NCBI GenBank assembly: GCA_947179485.1
Contig: OX359249.1
Location: 6,014,001-6,078,000 of the forward strand
Reading direction: 5' to 3'
DNA from: Allacma fusca
Taxonomy: Eukaryota; Arthropoda; Collembola; Symphypleona; Sminthuridae
Length of the DNA: 64,000 nt
The position numbers were made by a program, and so were the translations under genes. Positions 25,044 through 33,798 of the stretch are shown here, piece after piece. Within the stretch, counting starts at the first letter, position 1, and each line of letters starts with the position of its first letter. The notes beneath the pieces were generated by a model that saw nothing but the letters and a program-made list of their open reading frames with translations, was not told the DNA's origin and searched no databases.

Positions 25044-27994
25044 TCTGCACGCTACATCCCTTTTAAGAGTACACACATCACATTTGTAAATATCTACTCC
25101 GTACTACCTTTAATATATTTCTTTCTCATAATTAATCTAGCATGTAATTTCGTGTTTAGATTAGCAAATAACTATTTGAGGTCATGTTTTTATTCCGTCA
25201 TAACTCTCTTCAACCCTGCTACACTATATCCCAATGATGCAAAGTAACGTCTGTGTGTAGTAAGGACACAGCAGTTGGGACTTTTCGCGTGGTATCTACA
25301 TGCACTATCTACGTACAATTATAAATAAGAGTCTCTCTGTAAAAGTCATAATACTCATTACAATTACATACGTGACTCAGATATGAGATTTCTTAGGACA
25401 GTCAAGTCATGAGATCACTTGATCAATACACATAAACTTGAATTTGACGAGTCGGCGGTGATGAAATACCTTCCAAGACCATATACTCAGTCCTCATACA
25501 TCCATACATTTAATTATCGCCACCGGATTTCTCTTATAAGGTAATACCTAGGCTATATTGCTCCCTTACTACTGTATGGTTGGGAATCAACTAAATTCTT
25601 TCGAATGTGAAACCTTGCGCAACATTCCAGCCAACTACACAGTTACAAACATTCCAGACGACTCCCAGCTGTTTAATGTCTTCATAACTTTTGTAATTCT
25701 CTAGTAGCTGTATACTTGGCCAATATTAACTCTTTAGGCCCTGACAAGAGTTAAATTTCAATTTGTTCGTGTTCTGTTACAGTCATACATCCTGTGTATA
25801 GGGATCACATGGGGTAAGAGTCAAACCAGAGGAAGTGATGCAGGCTCTGGCAAAATCTCTCTCTCTCTCTCTCTCTCTCTCCCTCTCTTTCTCTCTCTCT
25901 ACATACATAACTATGAATCCATGGGATGAAAAGGAAACCAACAAATTAAATTTCAATGGAAAGTATTTATTATCCTCATGATTTCATTCATGATGTTAGG
26001 AAAATAGGAAAAAAATCACTTCCCCCATAAAATGACTTACTTATAGTAATACTGCTCCTTGCTCAAGCCCCCGTGGAATTTCATTGAAAATCTTTCCACA
26101 AACTCGAGAGATACATTGAATGCCATTCTAGGCCTTTTTTTTTATTTCAAATTCCAATGTTATCTAATCACACTGCCACTAGTATACTACAGCTCTCAAG
26201 ATTATGCAATATTTTCGACTTTGCCCTCTGCTCTTCACAATGGCCTATAACGAGCGAGGTGACTTTCCAAAACCAATATATACTTGACATTTTTTCCCCA
26301 ATCTTCAAACCATCAACCTTCCACCTGAACTTTATAGGTTAATTTCTTTCTTGGACTTGCAGGGTTTCATCCACCTCCCATCAACACACCGTATATTTTA
26401 AAGTATTTCCAAACACCACCATACCCATACATATACTACATAAAATAATAAACATGAGTGTGTGTGTAAGTGTGTGTGTGAGCACCTCTCTCAGAAAAAT
26501 TCCCATAACTATGACGGAGTGCTGCTATATTGCGTACGTGAATAAAATGAGACAACGTCACAAGAATTTTATAAATCCCAAAGTTCTGTCAAAAGCTGAC
26601 AGAAAGCAGACAGAAGATAGGAGCAGCTGGGGTATTTCTGTTGACATGTCAACAAAACCATACATACACAGAATATAAATACCAGGTTCCATTGTTTCCC
26701 TCAATCTAACCAAACTGTTTCCGTTTCCACGCATACACACACACACACACATGCTTATCTATATACTCAACAAAACAGAGAGACTGAGAGTGAGAGCTCT
26801 AAAGGAGCAAATACTTTGGAACAAAATCATTTATTTAATGTGGTGCGTTGGAAAGAGAAAAAAAAAACAATCCTTCGATTACGCTCCACTCTCAAAAGAA
26901 ACTCGAACTCCTCCATATACATGACAAATCTCTAGTCATCACAGGTTCGAGAATTCAGGAAACATTTGTAAAAAAATAAATAACTTGAATGGCGAGGCAA
27001 AACAAGTCAAGAGATGAAAACAATAGCAGGTATCCTTTAAACTCTCGCCCAACCTCAGTTACGTGTATATATCTAGTCATTCACTCCTCAAGATACACAG
27101 AAACCCACATATGTTGGCATCCTGCAGGACAGGAAATAACCATGTAGTGTATTTTCCTTTCAGAATCACAATCTTCACACCTGAGGTGAACTCAGGTTAA
27201 GAAATATATATAAGCAAGACAAATGACTCGTGAGGTGGAACATAAGTAGGGAAGTTGTAAATTGTACATGAGAACAATATCTTCGAATTCACCGTTCGTC
27301 GCTTCAAAATATACCATAAATTTACTCCTATAGAAATTGGGACTTGTACCAACTTCGGACTGAGATCACACAAAATTGGTACAAAAAAAACCACAAGATC
27401 TCAATAACAATCCCAAACTCGAATTATTTGAGAAAAACAACAATAATTCCTTAACAACAGGAATAAATCAAGAAAAAAACAATCATCTTGAAGATAAATA
27501 ATATCCCTCGAAACCTCAACACTGGAGTAAGTAAATATGTAGTTGGAAAAAAACAATAAATTCAAAAATTAAGAAAAATAAATGAAGGAAACAACCAAAT
27601 CCATCATTAGGAAATTACTAAAGAAAAATAACAAAAACCATCATTGGGAAATCACTCAGAGAAAAACAACAATTCGAGTATAGATTGATAAATCGGGAAA
27701 AAAAACAATGATACGAGATATAATGAGAATCCAGAAACACAACAAATACAGGGGAATAAAAATATTTTGGGGTCATCCTCAATCCCAACCACAACAACTA
27801 TTGGGAACAATATAAGTCAAAATAGAAAAAGATCCAATACCTCCCATTCTGTCTTTATCCATTAAGCCAAATCCTATATTATTGTTTCCTCTTAAAAAAT
27901 CTGGTATTCCGTTATTAGAACAATTTGAAAGCTGTGTAGCACTTGAACTATTTGGAATTCTTGCGGATAACATATTTTCATACTTATTTGTCAT
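7428..27994 (-). CDS. PIM: PIM-family serine/threonine kinase, 3' end outside window
   Basis: This is a spliced gene whose visible coding exons are 24226-24117, 23072-23025, 12787-12524 and 7527-7428, plus a candidate 5' exon 27994-27841. Joined, they give an N-lobe and half a C-lobe with no frame break. Visible motifs are GQGGFGTVY (nucleotide loop), VAIK (ATP-anchoring lysine), KVPLEV (helix C region with its Glu), ERPEPV (the proline-bearing hinge typical of PIM kinases), HRDIK (catalytic loop) and DFGSG. The sequence stops at DSLYTDFDG in the activation segment. PIM kinases are constitutively active cytoplasmic or nuclear kinases that promote growth and survival in vertebrates. The family assignment is firm, but which PIM paralogue cannot be told. 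Residues that normally follow (GTRVYSPPEW-like) were not found in 1-7427, so at least one more intron extends beyond the left edge. Introns are about 5.0, 10.2 and 1.0 kb, and the largest holds a LINE. Confidence 0.9.
9870..9955. repeat. Inverted (CA)n/(GT)n pair
   Basis: A (CA)n tract (9874-9900) and a (GT)n tract (9934-9954), about 33 bases apart, are complementary and could fold back. Confidence 0.8.
10225..10253. other. 11-bp inverted repeat in PIM intron
   Basis: CTATAAGTATA (10225-10235) and TATACTTATAG (10243-10253) are perfect complements with a 7-base loop. It is AT-rich, so it may be chance. Confidence 0.65.
11342..11400. repeat. Inverted (GA)n/(CT)n pair
   Basis: (GA)n at 11342-11368 and (CT)n at 11383-11400 are separated by 14 bases and can pair as a hairpin of up to 18 bp in either transcript. 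Confidence 0.85.
12524..12787 (-). CDS. PIM: PIM kinase exon: hinge and catalytic loop
   Basis: The 264-bp exon has 88 complete codons, from [16 protein letters not shown] to GVVHRDIK. It contains the helix C Glu, a [20 protein letters not shown] hinge region that closely follows the PIM pattern, and the HRDIK catalytic loop with its Asp base. The acceptor is TAG (12790-12788) and the donor GTAAGG. The exon happens to begin with ATG. That codon is internal, because the frame continues from the preceding exon (DWIQ-MSGH), so it should not be taken as the start codon. The plus-strand open frame over the same bases is a shadow. Confidence 0.95.
14733..14778. repeat. (CT)n microsatellite
   Basis: About 46 bases of CT with two early GT interruptions. 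Confidence 0.9.
16013..16021. repeat. LINE target-site duplication, left copy
   Basis: AAACCGTAG, identical to 20355-20363. It marks the 5' boundary of the LINE, whose first base would be 16022. Confidence 0.75.
16156..16169. other. Palindrome containing the LINE ORF1 start codon
   Basis: GTCATTTAAATGAC is a perfect 14-bp palindrome, and its second half contains the ORF1 ATG (16165-16167). As RNA it could only form a tight hairpin or dimer. A function is not shown. Confidence 0.6.
16165..16860 (+). CDS. LINE ORF1, nucleic-acid-binding coiled-coil protein
   Basis: 231 residues. A basic, Asn/Thr/Lys-rich N-terminus (1-33) leads into a probable coiled coil (about 35-82: [11 protein letters not shown]...LESRLEFMQ). 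An RRM-like fold follows, starting [13 protein letters not shown] (83-95) and running to [10 protein letters not shown] (about 164-173). A basic C-terminal part completes it. There is no CCHC knuckle. This layout resembles L1-type ORF1 proteins, which trimerise and coat the element RNA. The ATG at 16165 is the first in the frame and lies inside a 14-bp palindrome (16156-16169). The frame ends at TGA 16858-16860, and the same phase stays open into ORF2. Confidence 0.85.
   Translation: MTNKTNKRELSLTPPEKSTNQPNTNPTKKSRNMTVTLDDLKLLIEGLSTKLDTIIDKKLAEHQQKIDALESRLEFMQRKANEKSLVIFGVPEDIQEPFRKLEQNVENVFNELELPGVSIDSVRRIGRKMIGKSRPINVSLAYAREKFAVLTAKFVHKDKPTLKGIYINAEKTPREIKVQRKLAEKGRELKLTDPLVKMKIRFEKMYVTHGSGAQVTYTLDFNDSAWKPIII
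16861..20190 (+). CDS. LINE ORF2, endonuclease and reverse transcriptase
   Basis: The frame is open for 1109 codons directly after the ORF1 stop. Positions below count from the GTG at 16975, which gives 1071 residues. APE-type endonuclease: FWNCCGL (upstream of 16975), CETW (E13), GDFNARVG (D126, N128), SVLDLIATN (D198) and SDHF (H223). Reverse transcriptase: KAPGLDEI (439-446), YRPIALAS (499-506), [11 protein letters not shown] (569-579, catalytic D571), [13 protein letters not shown] (627-639) and YADD (671-674). A CX2CX9HX4C motif follows at about 1005-1023. There are no frameshifts or stops. The 16975 start cannot be the true one because FWN lies upstream. The first in-frame ATG (about 17074) is beyond the catalytic Glu. 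Translation therefore probably depends on readthrough or reinitiation at the preceding TGA. Confidence 0.93.
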   Translation, partial: EGAPRQFTNTIAANSTCSIGFWNCCGLKSVTNLPKIQLVNLAEHDILCLCETWHENIKSTENVQLLFPNYTMFESRATRYHSHGRASGGLLIFIRKGIFNHANLLCQNNCWLIISLLAEGGYTLLIVSCYLNLDQPLQKLEELQLVLNDIISHTKPDSIVILGDFNARVGNLNVITFPMQASNVNVQRNSLDGVISERGKYLCGILEDLGLVILNGRVSGDDPGQYTRPESSSVLDLIATNSETLENVRHLEFADQYESDHFMGKLLLHIKSKVSPLTVTKTRTLHTQLKWIPEHKDTYQNYFNNSLANIDVNSDYALFKCLIKNAACASKMTRTKNTHNYPAWFNKECIILKNFVQKALKLAKKSNWGTSYRDEYLKSRRMYKKLIRTAKKKYWEEKLRAVAQARNITDFWKYIRPFRKQSGVQNQLEKNIWEEFLTSNITNSSLVITQDTRHQVLDREISWMEVKEALKHLKNRKAPGLDEITNEFLKNLPPVGIQLLHVVLNNIFNNETPPDDWSEIETTMIFKKGDMSNPANYRPIALASTTMKMFTHILEKRMSVWAETENIIPEAQAGFRKGRGCQDHIQTLNAAIQIALNEERGKLFALFIDFKQAFPSIQHHLLWQRLYDIGVSGKIIRLLQKVYNRASTKVRLESGMSNPIKISKGLLQGCSLSPLLFSLFIHDIESLVKNQGCGGVKFNRHLHIIILLYADDMVLMTRTAADMKKNILVLTEYFEKLKLEVNLSKTQMVVFRKGGPLSKRLKFEYKNEKVEIVDDYTYLGVKFCRSGVFRNNLNYFLSKGKAACGSIISTLGNAKINNWKHIQKMFSACIRTAVLYCAQIWGLMYFNEIETIQQFYFKRILVMCTRTPEYIVRLETGQLHTKLNVIRQLLRYIIQILRMDDDRYPKCAYYALCALDNRLNPDDNFRGIQFNWVTQMRKIFSEYNLANRYNFRHPSPLETNYAQIMISIATELGSKDLARLQQSQRHAQYQVFNYIPGCTPTYLLLDIGIRQKRIMSQVRLAGTYFRLGNSVSTFPNEYNIQPCTICNTQQPDTLEHMFLHCPMQSNNRIGLSLHTPYRANFDPDSREEMSKLIYICMNFLRRRNFFMEY
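20191..20354 (+). other. LINE 3' UTR with terminal stem and tail
   Basis: An AT-rich UTR ends in a short stem, GGGTC (20304-20308) pairing with GACCC (20327-20331), then CCAAAAATAAATAAATACAAA tail sequence. A 3' stem followed by a short repeat tail is what many LINE reverse transcriptases recognise to start target-primed copying. Confidence 0.6.
20355..20363. repeat. LINE target-site duplication, right copy
   Basis: AAACCGTAG immediately after the A-rich tail. Because the tail ends in A, the left edge of the duplication could be shifted by a base or two. Confidence 0.75.
22954..23007. repeat. (AAT)n-(AAC)n beside the VAIK exon
   Basis: About nine AAT-type units merge into AAC-type units. 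It ends 17 bases from the exon donor, so on the sense strand the intron begins with a U-rich (GUU)n(AUU)n tract. Confidence 0.88.
23025..23072 (-). CDS. PIM: PIM kinase exon: VAIK lysine
   Basis: This is a 48-bp micro-exon of exactly 16 codons, [16 protein letters not shown], phase 0 at both ends. The acceptor is TTTCTCAG (ending 23073) and the donor is GTCAGT (24-19 of the 230xx block). It carries the ATP-binding lysine and the short segment that in vertebrate PIM1 reads VAIKHVEKDRISDW. An (ATT)n/(GTT)n repeat starts 17 bases past the donor on the transcribed strand. Confidence 0.93.
23073..24116 (-). other. PIM intron, 1.0 kb
   Basis: It separates the VAIK exon from the glycine-loop exon. 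AT-rich; nothing else seen in it. Confidence 0.85.
24117..24226 (-). CDS. PIM: PIM kinase exon: glycine loop
   Basis: The 110-bp exon follows a strong pyrimidine tract ending in CTAG (24230-24227) and ends at a GTAAGT donor (24116-24111). Its frame reads [14 protein letters not shown], then [19 protein letters not shown], and the last codon is complete (phase 0). The exon opens with TC before the ATG at 24224-24222. Translation could therefore start here, or the TC could complete a Val codon from an upstream exon. Vertebrate PIM proteins have a few dozen residues before the equivalent KEPLES segment, which favours an upstream coding exon. Confidence 0.92.
24999..25047. repeat. (CT)n microsatellite
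   Basis: About 49 bases of near-perfect CT. It creates long Ser-Leu or Arg-Glu shadow frames. Confidence 0.9.
27430..27710. repeat. Degenerate GAAAAACAAC-type repeats
   Basis: At least seven imperfect copies of a GAAAAA(A)CAA motif spaced by about 25 to 75 bases. A local duplication of CCATCATTRGGAAATYAC occurs at about 27602 and 27637. On the PIM-sense strand this is a run of TTGTTTTTC motifs just downstream of the candidate first exon. Confidence 0.5.
27841..27994 (-). CDS. Candidate first coding exon of the PIM gene
   Basis: An ATG at 27994 opens 51 codons ([18 protein letters not shown] onward, Ser/Asn-rich, ending MDKDRMG) and stops at GAG|GTATTG. One base is left over. Together with the TC that opens the next exon it makes a Val codon and joins in frame to [12 protein letters not shown]. 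An in-frame TGA lies upstream of the ATG. For: the phase fits, the length suits a PIM N-terminal extension, and the composition is protein-like. Against: the donor GTATTG is weak, the Kozak context is poor, and the 3.6 kb gap is unverified. Confidence 0.4.
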
Positions 27995-28839
27995 AGACTC
28001 CAAGAGGACAAAATCCCATCCAAGTATGATGGTCAGTCACAAAATGAAACAGCACTTTTTGTTTTATGTGCACACAAATGTAAACTACAAAAATTTCCAC
28101 TTCTGAGACAAAAAAAGACAAATCTTTTTGCTCAAAGAAATGCTCTCAGTCTTCAAAATCAAAAAGAGTACTTCCCTTTGAAATAACTCTCTGTAAATCC
28201 CACTATCATCAAGTATAGTGGCAATTTCTCATGAAATGTTATTCACAATAATAATAATATTCGTCAATGAGTCCAATCGCACTCTTAGTATTGTGCAATC
28301 CCTCAAAAAAAAAACAAAGTCACACACGGGTGTATCTCTCAACTTGGATTTGTCGAAACTTGTTCCCTCTCTCTCTACCAAAAAACATGTGAGAGATTCG
28401 ACCAACTCTTGAACAGCACAGACTTCGATAGGGACAGAGTAATATCAAAGTAGTTCAATCACACGATCCAAAATTGATGAAATCAAGAATGATGATTAGG
28501 TTTCTGAGATGTCGGAATTCCACATGTATCCCTGACGACGATATATGCTAAATTCAGTTCTGAAGGGGACTCTCTGTTATTTATCTCAACACAAGTGTGC
28601 TCTTTCATCCAATTGAGAAATATCAAGATCTCGGTGTCAGTTTTTTTTGTAAGTGTACAACTGGAACGATCTCCTCACTTTTGGAACTAGCTCAGTCCTG
28701 ATAATAGGAATTCTCTCAAGAAAAACTCCTGTCCGAATATCAGCTTTCAAAATACTTCAAAAATCCTATTAGGATTCTCAATAAGTCACGGCCTCTTCAA
28801 ATCCGACTGTCAATTTCTCTCAAATGACTCAAATATCTT

Positions 28840-29290
28840 GAATTTGTTTCCCCTCACCCTTTGTATAATTTCCGGGGAAATCCCAAATATCACGTTGTAC
28901 TCACTTCAGCAGTAAATCCTATACTGGAGTCTAAACTTTGTAAAGTTCTCAAATTTCGCTCAAGTTCTTCAAAGATAATAAAACTCGAAAGTTTCAATCA
29001 ACTCGTGAAAGAATTTAGTCAAATGTTGAAATCCGTCAAATCTTGGAAGAATTTAAAACTTGAGAGTTAGTCAAATCTTGAGATGAGTCAAATCTTCAAA
29101 AAAAAGAAACTCGAGAGTAGTTCAATATTTGGAAGTCGTAGAATAGTTGGAGTTTTGAAACTTGAAGACAATTGTGAATTATTGTTGAGAGTATTGTCCA
29201 AACTGGAGATTGGAGTCCTAACTTTGGAGAAGAGTCACAAGAGTCAAATCAAGTCAAATGTTCCAAAAAGAACTTGGGATATAATTCTCT
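28840..29290. repeat. Degenerate AGTCAAATCTTG repeats
   Basis: AGTCAAATCTTG-like words recur at about 29013, 29035, 29067, 29085 and 29248, mixed with AAACTTGARAG-like words. No coding frame I recognise runs through it. It lies upstream of the candidate first PIM exon and could be 5' UTR or promoter-proximal sequence. Confidence 0.45.
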
Positions 29291-29828
29291 TAAGTTGTTT
29301 TGTAGTAATAATTATTGTGATTCGAAGTCAATTATTTTTCCTTTACTCAATTGAGAATTCCTGACCCAAAAAAGTTTGATTTTTTGATTGAGGTTGAATG
29401 AAGACTTATTTCCCCTCTACCATCCAAAGATACAATATAGTAATGGAGTGGTGTGAAGGGTTTCAACAAAATCCTGTCACTTGACAACACTTGAACTGTT
29501 TACTTCTCTGGAGTTGAGTTCGGTATGGACAAGACTGGAAAGTCTTAATATTATATATGAACTGTGGGAGAGAGATGAGAGACAGACTGTTGTCCCTCAG
29601 GTTGATTTCTCCGTAGTAGTAAAGTGGATGTAAACAGACTGTTTGGTAAATAAAAACTTTATAAGCGAGATGTGAATGATTGGGAACTTGTGAGACACAA
29701 GGAGTAGCGTACCCTCACTCTGCAACAACCAAATGTCAACTGAACTACTCACTGAACTGGGAACTTTTACACTCCTGCTTTACTATGAGGGTTTGGACAT
29801 TGACCGACCGTTTCATACCACAGCAGTA

Positions 29829-29831
<3 letters not shown>

Positions 29832-29869
<38 letters not shown>
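29832..29869. repeat. (GT)n microsatellite
   Basis: Nineteen uninterrupted GT units, the longest pure GT tract seen. Confidence 0.92.
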
Positions 29870-29870
<1 letters not shown>

Positions 29871-30277
29871 CTCGCGTAATTACCTCCACAACTGTGCTCC
29901 TCCTCGTCTGGCGGGACGCGTGCCAAGGGAACCTTCCCCCAAAGGGGGGAAACTGAGACAAGTCCCTGACTCAGAATTTTGTGATATTTCCAAATCTGTT
30001 TTTAAAATTTTTATATTTTAAAAATTGAAGATACTAGAGAGAGCCAGACGGGGAACTATTTGTTCAGTAGTGGATGGATATTGCGGAGCGGTCGTTCCCT
30101 TTGAATTTTCTTCAGGGAAGAACGCTTCTGAAGATATATGGGATTCCATGGATTGTATGAAGAACCAATGGAATGAGTGGCGGGCTAAGGGGACGAGCAA
30201 AGCCCATTGAAAATACATGCGGCTGCTCTGCTCTCTCTCTATATCTTGTAAACTCTGTATACGTTTTTCAAATGCTG

Positions 30278-30321
<44 letters not shown>
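30278..30321. repeat. (CT)n microsatellite
   Basis: CT repeat of about 43 bases with one extra T. Confidence 0.9.
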
Positions 30322-30324
<3 letters not shown>

Positions 30325-31043
30325 GTAACGATACTCAAAGCTTTTACAGCTCACAATTTCTCCCCCATCCTCCTAAACTTTTCTTTTCCATGCATTCACA
30401 ACCAATTCCAATGTTATTCACTCACACGCTCCGCTTCATGTTCAACTTGAAAACTTTTCGTTTAGCTACTCGCTACTACTACTACTACTAACTACTACGG
30501 CTATAACCCTGGGTATGTAGGGGCAATGGCGTCCCCTGTATAGGGCCTGGAACCGAAGATGTAGTGCTGGGACTGGGATGGAGGCCTGTATGTATGTACA
30601 GGTTGGGGAGTGGGGAGAGCTGTATGTATGTATATGAAGGGGGGAAAAAACCCTGTCCTCAAAAAACCCTACACTCTCTACAGAATGATGTGCTCTCTCC
30701 GTGTCTTCCTCGGGATATATGTATACAGGGTTTGGGAACAAACACACACACACGTTGGGCATTATGTAGGTAGAGACATTTGTCGAGAGTATAGTATGAT
30801 GAATTCTTTCCGATGGGACAAAAACCTATGGGCTATGGGAGTAGGGCTGATTGTGGAGTCATTCTGATTTTGACTACCTCCGCGACATCTACTGGGACGG
30901 GGTCGGGTCATTGGACGGTTTTTGTGCCTTGACAGGTAAAAACGTGTGGGGAACATTCCTACATGGGTCCGTATTTACTATATGTTATAGGTAGTACAGA
31001 ATTTCGTGTGTCCGATAATATCTCATGTGTATTTTCGTATGAT

Positions 31044-31237
31044 ATTTTCGGATGGAACCAAGGGCTTTAGTATTTTCGTACGAATACAAGTGCTTTAATA
31101 TTTTCGTACGAACACAAGTGCTTTAATATTGTCGGACGTACACAAGTGCTTTAATATTTTCTTACGGACCCAAGTGCATTAATATTTTCGTACGGACAAG
31201 TCTTGGAGTATTTTCGTACGTGGAGTGATAATGTCGT
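31044..31237. repeat. 28-bp tandem array with CGTACG palindrome
   Basis: About seven copies start at 31044, 31072, 31100, 31128, 31156, 31184 and 31210, so the spacing is 28, 28, 28, 28, 28 and 26. Each unit has the form ATTTTCGTACGAA + CACAAGTGCTTTAAT. The core TTCGTACGAA is a perfect 10-bp palindrome in the best copy, and other copies vary at one or two bases. Weaker related pieces (TCGGACGTAC, GTCGTACGCA) flank the array on both sides. It has minisatellite character; function unknown. Confidence 0.88.
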
Positions 31238-32129
31238 ACGCACTGTGGTATTTATGAAGGTACTTTAATAAACTGTCGGACGTACTCATCCTATGTGGAG
31301 TACTATATTTACCTTCTGCGGACACAGGAAGGAACGGTGGGAAGAGAGGAAAAGGAGCACATTTTTATTCCTTGTTGTCAAATGTAAACATTGCATATGC
31401 TGTAGTTTTTTTAATACCCTCTCTGTTTATATGCGGTCATGTGTTTTGGACTGATGTGTATTTAAAGGATCTGGGCTGAGGGATGGGTCTGAATGCTATT
31501 AGTCCATATTGTTACAGAGCATCTTCAATGCATGGGACTGTGGATGGATGTGGACTGCATTCTTATATTTCGAGTATTTTATCTTAGGGTTTGTGGGATA
31601 GGACTGAGGATCCTGTGAGCATTATATGCTAATATTATGCTCCTGAGCTGCTCAGAGTCAGAGATTACTGATCATTGTTTTAGTTATGAGGCTTAATTAG
31701 TACGTATATTTGATGTGTAATTATTTATGTTATCTATGTATGGCTGGGCCTGTTGTGGGGAAGCGGATTTTTGTGTATGAGAAATATTATGATTTACGTC
31801 GGGGTTCCCAAATAGCACTCCACTGATGCACTTTTGGTATGGGTGCAGGGCGGGTGTGTGGTGATATTAGTAGTTGCACTCACATATGTAATTACCTAAG
31901 TGTTACTAGTCTCTACTCTGTAGTTGTTCCTTGGTATTTCGGGGAATTTATGGTAGAGGATTAATGGTGCATTAACACAACATTAAAATAGTATTAGTAT
32001 AGGAGTTGTAATTGGTGCAGCATGAAAGCATATAGTGTGAGAGTGTTTTTCGTGCATGGGAAATTGTGAAGCATCAGGAGCATGTTGGATTATAGGCATA
32101 GGGATAGAGTCTGTATATACTGGGAGTAA

Positions 32130-32165
<36 letters not shown>

Positions 32166-33798
32166 GAAATGGAAAGAGCAAGGGAAAAATATGTCAACGG
32201 GTGGAAGATGTGTTTTTACAGGGTATGACTATATATGAAGTTCCTCCTGAGTACTGCTCACAAGACTCACATCACCCATATAAGAAATGCCCTGTGGTAG
32301 GAGAGATAGGAGGCCTTGTGAGATAGCATGTGTATGCACTTATAAGAGCAATCAAGAGGACAGTGTGTCCATGTAATTCCAGCGGCATTGCATAGTTATT
32401 CCAGTGTATTGCCCTTAGTGTTGCATTGGATTACTCTACATTAAATGTATATTGTTATCCACGAAGAGTTCTTGCTCCCTCTCTCTCTCTCTCTCTCAGT
32501 TTTCCGCCCGCCGTCGATGAACCTCCAAGGTCTTTTCCAAACCAAAGAACTTTATACAGAGAGATCACAAAGTGCCATACACCCCTGAAGAGAAAGACCA
32601 GATTTTTTTGTGAGTGTGAGCTGTACATACATTCTTTATCTATATATCCCCACCAGCCTTATGCATTTTCATTTTGCCCGTAAAGAAGCGCACATGCTGT
32701 GAAAAAAACATACTTTACAGAAAACCAAGCACTCCTTCAAAAAGAACAGATTCCTGCATGATCGCTCCTGAGTCCTCCGCCCGCCCACTTGGCTGCCCTC
32801 TTTATTTTCTCCACGTTCTCCTAAATACACACAACCCCGTAGTAAGTACATACGGCTAATTATGTACACACTCAGTAAGGAAGGCCTTCAGCAGATGCAG
32901 TCTCATGTATACTTATACTACAGATTTCGGCAGTGTCGGCCCTCGAGAGAGATCCCAAAAGACCGTTCCTTGGAGGAACTCCATTGTGAGAGGAGGAAAA
33001 GTTATGTCTCAACAACAATGACAGGGACGGCGGGAAAATTCTTACCTCAGTCTCTCAAATCAAAATTATATTTATCATTTCCTGCTGAGACTCATTTGAC
33101 AATCATATTTTGTGTATCAAAGAAGGGGTTCCTCCCCATGGCCCAGCTCTCTGGTCAGATGACAGTCCCTGACACAGGTGAAATATTGCTTCATCTTCCT
33201 CACCAAACTCTCCCATGCTAATGCCCACACAACACCTTGTCCCCTGTAATCTGCAAATACTTGTTTGACACTCTATTCTTCACCATTTCCTTCTCACCGA
33301 CCACCAAGTGCTACCTGTTTTTTTCCCCTTATTCTAAGTCACATACTTCATTTTGAATTCTGAGGTTGTCGGAAGGAGCTGTGTGCTAACATTAAAATGC
33401 ACATTTACCTGTAGTATATCTCAATGGAGGAGAGAACAAGATGAGATTTTGTATTATGTTAATAGTTCATTTTGACGCGAGGGAACTCCGGCTCCTATGT
33501 GCAGCTTGAGTGAGAGTCTTGGAGTGATTGACCTGGCAGTTGGACTGGACATTCCTTGGATAATCAGGCAGGTGTGTGTGTGTGTGTGTGTGTGTGTGTC
33601 TGTGTGTATGTCGGGACTGAGGATAACAAATAAAGGCAATCGGTTTTGAAATAATACGAGTAGCAATAATTGGATGAGAATTCTCAGACATCATACTTCC
33701 AAACATGGTACATGTCGAACACCAGAGCGGAGCGGGGCAAAAGTTTAATATTTTCATAACTGCATTGTCTGTCCGTTGCGGGGCATATACACTCCCAG

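Larger units (their letters stand above)
24227..27840 (-). other. Probable first PIM intron
   Basis: This stretch is intron if the 5' exon at 27841-27994 is right. It holds (CT)n at 24999-25047 and 25857-25900, (CA)n at 26735-26750 and the GAAAAACAAC-type repeats at 27430-27710. No exon recognised. Confidence 0.4.
27995..31043. other. Upstream flank of the PIM gene
   Basis: No gene recognised. It contains the AGTCAAATCTTG repeats, a (GT)n tract (29832-29869), a locally GC-rich patch with a CCCCCAAAGGGGG inverted repeat (about 29934-29951) and a (CT)n tract (30278-30321). The GC-rich patch could be promoter-associated, but no TATA box or initiator could be assigned. Confidence 0.4.

Noticed and set aside
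24650..25066. 138-codon plus-strand open frame
   Set aside because: Its end is Ser-Leu repeats from a (CT)n tract, and there is no domain or splice support. Many other frames of 60-100 codons here are also made by CT, GA, CA or GT tracts.
31044..31237. 28-bp array as a CRISPR array
   Set aside because: Units are contiguous without unique spacers, and the genome is eukaryotic.
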